Source of the DNA: a virus
Strand: one strand, 5' to 3'
Virus record (IMG/VR): IMGVR_UViG_3300037875_000126
Span: 1-33,939 of that record
DNA length: 33,939 nucleotides
Below the pieces are notes generated by a model that was given only the letters and a program-made list of their open reading frames with translations, did no database searches and had not been told where the DNA came from. Positions 1 to 5,222 of the stretch are shown here, piece by piece. The translations under genes were made by a program, and so were the position numbers. The number at the start of each line of letters is the position of its first letter. Within the stretch, counting starts at the first letter, position 1.

Positions 1-342
1 ATTAATAACAAAACACACTATGCACTATCACGAGAACGTAGACGGATATGTATACAAACCATTATACAACAATGAAAACATGATGTTGGTTGTGGAGTAT
101 GTAAAGAAGATGAGCCAGTTTGTTTAGATCTACATCACATAGATCATACAAGTAAAGACATTCACCCCTCTAATTTAATCAGAGGATCAGTCGTTGAGCT
201 AATCAAAGAATTCAGTAAATGTATCGTTGTATGTAAAAACTGTCATACAAAGATACACAACAATAAAATAAATTGTCCAGTGATGAATACTAAAATAGAT
301 TTATTAGAAACAACCCTCAATGAACATATAAATGCTCGTTGA
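1..342 (+). pseudogene. Remnant of an HNH homing-type endonuclease (5' end outside window)
   Basis: Frame 1 reads through the window edge to a TGA at 340-342. From residue 31 it shows a clear HNH zinc-binding core: CGVC at 91-102, then LDLHHID, then C-x2-CH-x3-H (CKNCHTKIH). Upstream in the same frame lies a basic helix (SRERRR) usual before this core, but an in-frame TGA at 73-75 separates the two parts. No ATG follows that stop before the core. I read it as a nonsense-disrupted free-standing HNH gene; its start lies before base 1. It sits just before a tRNA, a common place for phage homing genes. A recoded or efficiently suppressed TGA is the less likely alternative. Confidence 0.7.
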
Positions 343-350
343 CTTAAAAA

Positions 351-426
351 GCCGCTATAGCTCAGCTGGTAGAGCAACGCACTTGTAATGCGTAGGTCCG
401 GAGTTCGAATCCCCGTGGCGGCACCA
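351..426 (+). tRNA. tRNA-Thr (anticodon UGU)
   Basis: Full cloverleaf: 7-bp acceptor GCCGCTA paired with TGGCGGC (one G-U), D-arm CTCAGCTGGTAGAG, anticodon stem ACGCA/TGCGT (377-381 and 389-393) with loop CTTGTAA and anticodon TGT at 384-386, T-arm with GTTCGAATC, discriminator A and encoded CCA at 424-426. It reads ACA and other ACN codons, which are frequent in this AT-rich genome. The gene lies 8 nt after the HNH remnant and is followed by a strong hairpin terminator. Confidence 0.97.
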
Positions 427-477
427 AATAACATGAAAACAATATGTAAAAGCCTAGGAACTAGGTGCGATGATAAT

Positions 478-507
478 AAAGAGACAGCTGATCATTGCTG
501 TCTCTTT
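478..507 (+). terminator. Rho-independent terminator after the tRNA
   Basis: Perfect 11-bp stem AAAGAGACAGC / GCTGTCTCTTT with an 8-nt loop (489-496). The 3' side ends in TCTTTA rather than a long U run, so it may also serve as a 3' processing or stability hairpin for the tRNA transcript. Confidence 0.7.
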
Positions 508-589
508 AGACTTGGTATGTACCTATTAGAATTAGTTACATGTATTTTTATTATAACTGGTGTTATACACCAATGGTGAGGATTATATT

Positions 590-868
590 ATGAGCAACGC
601 TCTACAAACAACAAACCCTAAAGATCTAGCTAGGATCAATTCAACTCTAAAAGCTATTTCTGCTGAAATGACTAAACAAGAGTTGATACGAGAGATTATA
701 AAAGAATCTATAGATTTCATAAACGAAGAGTTTGATATCCCTAAGAGCATCGTTCGAAGATTAGCTAAAACATACCACGCTCGTGATTTCATTGAACAAC
801 AGAGTTTGGATACTGATTTTGTTGATGCATACGAAACTCTAGTTAGTGTTGATAATCGGTTAGCGTGA
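590..868 (+). CDS. dsbA: DsbA-like dsDNA-binding protein, late-transcription factor
   Basis: A 92-residue, almost wholly helical protein. Its core (IREIIKESIDFINEEFDIPKS, then VRRLAKTYHARD, then an acidic tail VDAYETLV) follows the pattern of T4 DsbA, where a helix pair ends in LYHKDNRD and an ELYDTV-type tail. In T4, DsbA binds duplex DNA near late promoters and enhances late transcription. The gene neighbourhood (dsbA, 33, 59, 32 in this order and strand) is the T4 one, which supports the call. I chose the ATG at 590 over 560 because GAGG at 578-581 is a good ribosome site and the upstream 10 residues look like leader. The stop overlaps the GTG start of the next gene by 4 nt. Confidence 0.75.
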   Translation: MSNALQTTNPKDLARINSTLKAISAEMTKQELIREIIKESIDFINEEFDIPKSIVRRLAKTYHARDFIEQQSLDTDFVDAYETLVSVDNRLA

Positions 869-1506
869 CATCTATACTACTAGATACACCTGAACTCGAT
901 GTAGGATATTCTGAATTAGGTCGGCACTACATTACTCCTGAGGGTAAATCATACTCATCTGTTACTACTGTAATTAATTTCGATAAATCTGGATTAGATG
1001 AGTGGAAACAGAGAGTTGGAGAGGAAGAAGCAGAACGCATCTGTACTGCTGCTGCTAAACGAGGTACAGCTGTTCATGAAATGATTGAACAATATTTACT
1101 CAATCAACCAGTAGATCAAAATGAATATACTAAATTATTTAAAATGCTTAAATGGAAGCTCGATAATATAGATAATATTATAGGACTCGAAACTCCACTA
1201 TACTCTGATGGAATGAAGTTAGCTGGAAGAGTTGATTGTGTAGGTCTGTACAAAGAGGTTATGAGTGTCATTGACTTTAAAACCGCAACTAAGATAAAAG
1301 ATAGTAAATGGATTACAGATTACTGGTTACAAACAACTGCTTACAGTTTAATGATTGAAGAGTTAACAGACATTAAAATCCCTCAGTTAGTGATTTTAAT
1401 GGTAGCTGAGAATGGAGACATTAAAGAGTTTATATCTGATAGAGATAAATGGCTTGAGCCTTTACGCCAAAGGATACTAAGCTACAGACAATGGGTAAAA
1501 AGATAG
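865..1506 (+). CDS. PD-(D/E)XK exonuclease, RecB/Cas4-like
   Basis: 213 residues starting with GTG, translationally coupled to dsbA through a GTGA overlap. Motifs typical of RecB-family PD-(D/E)XK nucleases appear in order: GTAVHEMIE (about residue 69; the His is a metal ligand), AGRVDCVG (about 119; the motif II Asp), VIDFKTA (about 135; D-x-K catalytic pair) and the QTTAYS motif (about 155; Q-x3-Y). All expected catalytic residues are present, so it should be active. Many marine T4-like phages carry such a gene labelled exonuclease near their replication genes; a role in recombination or DNA end processing is inferred. No Cys cluster of the Cas4 iron-sulphur type is seen. Confidence 0.85.
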   Translation: MTSILLDTPELDVGYSELGRHYITPEGKSYSSVTTVINFDKSGLDEWKQRVGEEEAERICTAAAKRGTAVHEMIEQYLLNQPVDQNEYTKLFKMLKWKLDNIDNIIGLETPLYSDGMKLAGRVDCVGLYKEVMSVIDFKTATKIKDSKWITDYWLQTTAYSLMIEELTDIKIPQLVILMVAENGDIKEFISDRDKWLEPLRQRILSYRQWVKR

Positions 1507-1530
1507 ATCAATATAAATTTTTCTGAATCA

Positions 1531-1826
1531 TCATACCACACAAAATCCAACATCCCTCCAAGATTTTCCTATTACATCTTCTCCTAATAATCTAAGAAAT
1601 GAACACTTCGAGAATGATCGTCTCGTGATAACCACATCAAAATTACTCTTAGCTAATGAGGTACCGTTGATGAACCATAATAATCATCTAATTCTGGATC
1701 AATATTCTTTTCAATGAGTTCTTTACGAGTTGCGGATCCAATGTAATACTTTTCCGTTCCTATTGGATTCAGATCTGTAATTAAATAAACGTAAAAGTTG
1801 AGGCCGCTATAAATAGATGTATGCAT
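1531..1826 (-). pseudogene. GIY-YIG endonuclease copy A: internal deletion remnant
   Basis: Reading leftward from 1826 (or the in-frame ATG at 1829) gives MHTSIYSGLNFYVYLITD, then YYIGSATRKEL and YYGSSTV, nearly identical to the N-terminus of the copies at 3263-4085 and 10433-11434. At about 1661 the frame runs into a stop (PH*). One frame over, the text resumes with the family's C-terminal domain (SNFDVVITRRSF, then KSWRDVGF) and ends at 1531. The middle of the gene, about 200 codons by comparison with copy C, is missing and the junction is out of frame. This fills most of the 474-nt gap between the nuclease gene and gene 33; the rest holds the terminator, leftward late promoter and rightward early promoter listed separately. 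Confidence 0.85.
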
Positions 1827-1856
1827 CATTAACTCATTTGAAGTTAGATATGTTAG

Positions 1857-1889
1857 AAAGGGAGTAACATGTCAGTGTTATTCCCTTTT
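1857..1889 (+). terminator. Hairpin terminator, element copy A
   Basis: 13-bp stem AAAGGGAGTAACA (1857-1869) with TGTTATTCCCTTT (1876-1888), one G-U pair, 6-nt loop, followed by T4-G-T3. It would end rightward transcripts of the dsbA operon. The same 13-bp/6-nt geometry with altered sequence recurs at 4113, 11462 and 18147. Confidence 0.8.
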
Positions 1890-1902
1890 GTTTATCAGTA
1901 GT

Positions 1903-1910
1903 TATTTATC
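1903..1910 (-). promoter_or_regulatory. Late promoter core GATAAATA (leftward)
   Basis: The minus strand reads GATAAATA, a one-base variant of the T4 late consensus TATAAATA, 76 nt upstream of the dead GIY-YIG copy A. The other three copies carry an equivalent motif 61-73 nt upstream. Confidence 0.55.
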
Positions 1911-1917
1911 TTCTTCC

Positions 1918-1947
1918 GTTTACATTTATCATTTTATGTGGTATAAT
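1918..1947 (+). promoter_or_regulatory. T4-type early promoter for genes 33-59
   Basis: GTTTAC (1918-1923), an 18-nt spacer ending in TGTGG, then TATAAT (1942-1947). This is the classic T4 early promoter arrangement. It stands 34 nt before the gene 33 start, with an AAGGAGA ribosome site between them. Close copies occur before gene 32 and at 10417-10446. Confidence 0.85.
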
Positions 1948-1980
1948 TAATCTACCAACACAAAAGGAGAAATTATAACA

Positions 1981-2214
1981 ATGACATCCCCTCGTCAAAA
2001 AGCTTTTGCAGAACAAGTTTTACGTTTCGTGAATGATGGTTTAACCCACATGCAAGCTGTTACAATAGTATGTGAGCAATTTAAAATTGATCACAGTAAA
2101 GTAAATGGATTTATCGATGATCACTTGAGAGAGCGTATCACTCAGTGCTGTATCAAACACAAAACCCATAAAGACCACACAACAGTAGAGACTACCCCAA
2201 CTCTCTGCAAATGA
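1981..2214 (+). CDS. 33: Late-transcription coactivator gp33
   Basis: 77 residues. The stretch FVNDGLTHMQAVTIVCEQF, then IDHSKVNGFI, then LRERI matches the helical pattern of T4 gp33 (MVEEFGMSYLEATTAFLEE...IPETQFAKFI...IIEKI), and the gene sits directly before 59 as in T4. T4 gp33 bridges host RNA polymerase (flap domain) and the gp45 sliding clamp to activate late promoters. Here the C-terminus ends in TTPTLCK, with no hydrophobic/acidic clamp-binding tail like that of T4 gp33, and the protein is about 35 residues shorter. Start supported by AAGGAGA about 10 nt upstream; the stop overlaps the gene 59 start (ATGA). Confidence 0.72.
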   Translation: MTSPRQKAFAEQVLRFVNDGLTHMQAVTIVCEQFKIDHSKVNGFIDDHLRERITQCCIKHKTHKDHTTVETTPTLCK

Positions 2215-2807
2215 CTACAACAGATTATCTCAGAATATTTAAGAGTATTAGATTATTCCTCCTTAAAGATTATGATATAAAGAAGTATGGTTTTGAAGGA
2301 GTCACTGTATCAGAAAAGGAGTTTAATAAATATAAACGTTTTTTAAGTAAAGCTAAGAATAAGTTTAATCGAGATGAGTTCATTGAATATGTAGTATCTT
2401 GTACAATACTCAATGTTGCTTACGAGGATATAATTAAATTAGATTTAAAATCATATCACATCTGGAAGAAGAAACACAATAAGTTAACAAATGTTATAGA
2501 ATGTGATATAATAGATATACAAGATCATTTTATTAAACCAAATAATTTGAAATTCTCTGATTTATTCGTGTGTAAGAAGAATGAACACCCATACATACTC
2601 AAGATGTTGTTATCAGAGGATATTGAACGAGAGACGTTCATTGCTTTAAATATGTTAATAGGGTTTTACAATGATTTTGATATACACTTGAAAGATGATT
2701 ATATTTGGAATGATACTAAACAATTACTAAATAAATATGCAATATTCATTAAACTAGATAAAAATAAAATAATGCGGAGAATATATAATGTTACAAATGA
2801 AAGATGA
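2211..2807 (+). CDS. 59: gp59 helicase loader
   Basis: 198 residues (T4 gp59 has 217). Similarity to T4 gp59 can be followed along the chain: an N-terminal YLRIFKSIRLFLLKDYDIKK with a following VSEKEFNKYKR (T4: YKLYLMIKQHM, then VSDAAYQKRRDK), a middle LKFSDLF, and a C-terminal YILKMLLSEDIERETFIAL followed by LNMLIGF and WNDTKQLLNKY. gp59 loads the gp41 helicase onto gp32-coated single strands at forks and recombination intermediates. Its position between 33 and 32 is as in T4. The start overlaps the gp33 stop by 4 nt, so it is probably translated by coupling; no separate strong ribosome site is seen. Confidence 0.87.
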   Translation: MTTTDYLRIFKSIRLFLLKDYDIKKYGFEGVTVSEKEFNKYKRFLSKAKNKFNRDEFIEYVVSCTILNVAYEDIIKLDLKSYHIWKKKHNKLTNVIECDIIDIQDHFIKPNNLKFSDLFVCKKNEHPYILKMLLSEDIERETFIALNMLIGFYNDFDIHLKDDYIWNDTKQLLNKYAIFIKLDKNKIMRRIYNVTNER

Positions 2808-3039
2808 AGATAACAATACAATTTCATCAACAGAATTAAATAGGATACAAAAAATTGCATATAGACCAGAGAAGAGTCTTGAAGTTCTAGTGATATGGCA
2901 AGAGATAAACGATACTATATTTGAACGATCGTATCGATACACTTCTTATGTAGATGCGTTAACTGATTATAGAGCAATAAGAGATTTAACAGAAGTAATC
3001 GAGAAAGAACAGGATATGATTTTAAATGAGAGAGTATAA
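2788..3039 (+). CDS. Small hypothetical protein
   Basis: 83 residues, acidic and mostly helical, not recognised. The ATG overlaps the end of gene 59 by 20 nt and has GGAGA about 8 nt upstream, in an operon continuing towards gene 32. Residues 31-58 (LEVLVIWQEINDTIFERSYR region) look amphipathic. The C-terminal half is charged and could be a short coiled coil. Position suggests an early gene co-expressed with 33 and 59; no function is proposed. Confidence 0.65.
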   Translation: MLQMKDEDNNTISSTELNRIQKIAYRPEKSLEVLVIWQEINDTIFERSYRYTSYVDALTDYRAIRDLTEVIEKEQDMILNERV

Positions 3040-3040
3040 A

Positions 3041-3277
3041 ATGATCCTTAACGAAAACCCAACAATACATAACATACACGAAGAGCATGTTGATGATGTA
3101 TTATCACCAAAAGATATTTTAATAGATTCTAAAATGAATGTAGCTGCTGGTATACACAATGAAAATAATGAAAGTAACTCGATCATTGAAGCAATTAAAA
3201 CTATTCACAACGAACATCTAAGTAAACTTGAAGATGCTGTATTCTTTATTGATGATATACTATTAAAAAACAGCTGA
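3041..3277 (+). CDS. Small hypothetical protein
   Basis: 78 residues from the ATG at 3041, with GAGAGAG 6 nt upstream; an in-frame ATG at 3026 would add MREYK. Acidic, rich in Asn, His and Ile (IHNIHEEHVDD near the start, IIEAIKTIHNEHLSKLEDA at the C-terminal half), suggesting a single amphipathic helix. Not recognised. Its last 15 nt overlap the 3' end of the converging GIY-YIG pseudogene. Confidence 0.55.
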   Translation: MILNENPTIHNIHEEHVDDVLSPKDILIDSKMNVAAGIHNENNESNSIIEAIKTIHNEHLSKLEDAVFFIDDILLKNS

Positions 3278-4085
3278 TCTAGTAGATTCCATATAAAATC
3301 CAAGATCCTTCCAAGTTAACCCAACTATCTCATTCTCAGATCCTATAGATTTGAGATAATTGTTTTGAAGGTATGATCGTTTAGTGATCACAACGTTAAA
3401 TCGTTTATTCACAAGTCTACACATCTTGTGCTTTGATATTAATGTTAATTCCCCTATCTCCCGAGCAAATTTGAAACATCCCAAAGACTTGTGACATATT
3501 CTTCCTATGCTAGAATCCCATCTCTTTACAGTTGCTCGCTGAAACGTGTTAAAACCATTTTCATCAATATCACTAATCATAATGTTTAACTGTTGATCGT
3601 TGATGAGCATTGAATCCTTTTTCATCCACATCATTATTCATAGTATCAACTCGTTTTAAAGATGCTCGCTGTATCCCATCAAGACCATTTTCATCAATAT
3701 CACCAATCATAGTGTTTAACCGTTTAATTGTGGATTCTTTCGAAGATGTGGTTACACCATTAGCATACGCTTTATTGTAAAATAGAGGATTTTCAATAAC
3801 ATTGTGATCTTTTTGTATCATCTCTTCATACATTCGACACACTCTACTATCCATAAACGTTTTAATAACAACACGTTCCAATTGCGATGATCGAGAATCT
3901 TGAAGGATCCTAAAATGCTCGACGGTTGATGATCCATAATAAGTATCTAATTCTGGATCAATGTTATCTTCTTTTAATATTTTGCGTGTTGCGGATCCAA
4001 TATAATACTTCTCCGTTCCTATTGGATTCAAGTCTGTAATCAGATAAACGTAAAAGTTGAGGCCGCTATAAATAGATGTATGCAT
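3263..4085 (-). pseudogene. GIY-YIG endonuclease copy B: frameshifted
   Basis: The leftward frame from 4085 encodes the GIY-YIG domain (FYVYLITD ... KYYIGSATRK, then GSSTVEHFR, LERVVIKTF, and the conserved ENPLFYN) and two copies of a DENG/DEKG-x4-QR-x3-K linker repeat, then stops at 3573. The next frame (3634 to 3263) continues with a third repeat (ISDIDENGFNTFQRATVKR) and the C-terminal domain (RFNVVITKRSY ... TWKDLGFY). Comparing repeat units, the break is explained by an 8-nt deletion (GGTTAAAC) between two TTAAAC direct repeats near 3580, as replication slippage makes. Repair of that indel would give a protein of about 270 residues. It lies between the small genes and gene 32 and explains the roughly 1-kb stretch 3278-4276. 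Confidence 0.85.
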
Positions 4086-4112
4086 GATAATACTCCAGTA
4101 TTGTTATGTTAG

Positions 4113-4145
4113 AAAGGGATTAACACTCTAATGTTAATCCTTTTT
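4113..4145 (+). terminator. Hairpin terminator, element copy B
   Basis: 13-bp stem AAAGGGATTAACA (4113-4125) with TGTTAATCCTTTT (4132-4144), one G-U, 6-nt loop, then TTTTTG. It closes the 33-59 transcript before the gene 32 early promoter. Confidence 0.82.
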
Positions 4146-4158
4146 GTATATTTAATAT

Positions 4159-4166
4159 TATTTATC
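4159..4166 (-). promoter_or_regulatory. Late promoter core GATAAATA (leftward)
   Basis: Minus-strand GATAAATA 73 nt upstream of GIY-YIG copy B. The predicted leader would contain the 4113-4145 hairpin and a small AATACT/AGTATT hairpin carrying the GGAG ribosome site. Confidence 0.5.
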
Positions 4167-4173
4167 TCAATTA

Positions 4174-4202
4174 TTAACATTTATCATTTAATGTGGTATA
4201 AT
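4174..4202 (+). promoter_or_regulatory. T4-type early promoter for gene 32
   Basis: TTAACA (4174-4179), spacer ATTTATCATTTAATGTGG-like, then TATAAT (4197-4202), with the extended TGTGG just before the -10. Nearly identical over 30 nt to the promoter at 1918-1947. The leader to gene 32 is about 70 nt. Confidence 0.82.
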
Positions 4203-4276
4203 AATACTATCAATGAGATTCACGGGGAATGCTTATTGGTATCATATAAACCCGAAAACTATAAGGAATACTTATC

Positions 4277-5173
4277 ATGGCAGGAAATTCATTCAAGAAT
4301 CTCAAGAAAAAGAGAACTAATATCGCTGATCTAGCAGCTAAACTAGAATCCGCAAGCGGAAAGAAAAAAGATTATGGAGATGATCGCATTTACAAACCTC
4401 ACGTTGAACCGTCTGGGAACGGGTATGCAATTATACGATTGCTACCTCCATCAGAGAATTGTGACATCCCATTTGTAAAAGTATTTGATCATGGCTTCCA
4501 AGGACCAGGTGGTTGGTACATTGATAAATGTCCAACGACTATTGAGCAGGATTGTCCTGTATGCACTCATAACAGAGGCATCGTTGAAGTTGGGGGAGGG
4601 TGGGAATCTTTAAATGAGAAAGACAAGAAACTTGTTAGAGATCATAAACGTCGAGAGAGTTACATCAGTAATATCCTTGTAATCAAAGATGAACATCAAC
4701 CTGAATTAGAAGGACAGGTAATGCTTTATAAGTACGGTAAAAGCATTTTTGATAAGATTCTAACTGCTATGGAGCCTGAGTTTGCAGATGAAGATGCTTT
4801 AAATCCATTTGATTTCTGGGAAGGAGCTGATTTCAAAATCAAAATCCGGAAAGCTGATGGAGGATGGAGAAGTTACGATCGTTCAGAATTTGCTCCTGTA
4901 TCAGTGTTGTTGGATGGGGATGATGATGAATTAGAAGAGATTTATAATAAACAATATGATCTCAATGAGTTCACAGATCCTGCAAATTTCAAGGGATACG
5001 GGTATTATGAAACTAAACTTAACAATGCTCTAAACCTTAATAAGAGACCTGTTAAAGTAACTGAGGATACAGGAGATGATAATCCTGCCCCCACATCTGC
5101 TAAAGCAGACTCCTCTTCAACAGATGATTCTGAGGATATGTTAGATTACTTTAAAAATATGGCTGAAAGTTAA
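4277..5173 (+). CDS. 32: gp32 single-stranded DNA-binding protein
   Basis: 298 residues, about the length of T4 gp32 (301). N-terminal basic LAST-like region (KKKRTNIADLAAKLE, about 9-23) for cooperative self-contact. Core OB-fold with zinc site HGF ... C ... CPVC (His72, Cys84, Cys93 and Cys96, approximately) matching T4 His64-Cys77-Cys87-Cys90. ISNILVIKD and YGKSIFDKI follow the T4 core. The tail from about 255 is acidic and Ser/Asp-rich and ends in DDSEDMLDYFKNMAES, the protein-interaction domain. It coats single strands in replication, recombination and repair. The ribosome site is AAGGA, 9 nt before ATG. T4 gp32 represses its own translation through a leader pseudoknot; here only a weak CGGG/CCCG pairing (4223-4226 with 4251-4254) hints at that. 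Confidence 0.97.
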   Translation: MAGNSFKNLKKKRTNIADLAAKLESASGKKKDYGDDRIYKPHVEPSGNGYAIIRLLPPSENCDIPFVKVFDHGFQGPGGWYIDKCPTTIEQDCPVCTHNRGIVEVGGGWESLNEKDKKLVRDHKRRESYISNILVIKDEHQPELEGQVMLYKYGKSIFDKILTAMEPEFADEDALNPFDFWEGADFKIKIRKADGGWRSYDRSEFAPVSVLLDGDDDELEEIYNKQYDLNEFTDPANFKGYGYYETKLNNALNLNKRPVKVTEDTGDDNPAPTSAKADSSSTDDSEDMLDYFKNMAES

Positions 5174-5187
5174 TTAAACTTTAACAG

Positions 5188-5221
5188 AAAAAGCTCACAT
5201 CATTTGGTGTGAGCTTTTTTT
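5188..5221. terminator. Bidirectional terminator between gene 32 and the leftward operon
   Basis: 12-bp stem AAAAAGCTCACA (5188-5199) with TGTGAGCTTTTT (5208-5219), 8-nt loop, U-rich on both strands. It ends gene 32 rightward and the tape-measure operon leftward, whose stop codon is at 5223-5225. Confidence 0.92.
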
Positions 5222-5222
5222 G

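Noticed and set aside
388-579. Small ORF overlapping the tRNA and terminator
   Set aside because: Its start lies inside the tRNA gene and it reads through the terminator hairpin; the MRRSGVRIPV start is a typical tRNA translation artefact.
4229-4250. Possible MotA-type middle promoter before gene 32 (ATGCTTA and TATAAA)
   Set aside because: The spacing between box and -10 is 9 nt, shorter than the 11-13 nt of T4 middle promoters, and the early promoter 30 nt upstream suffices.
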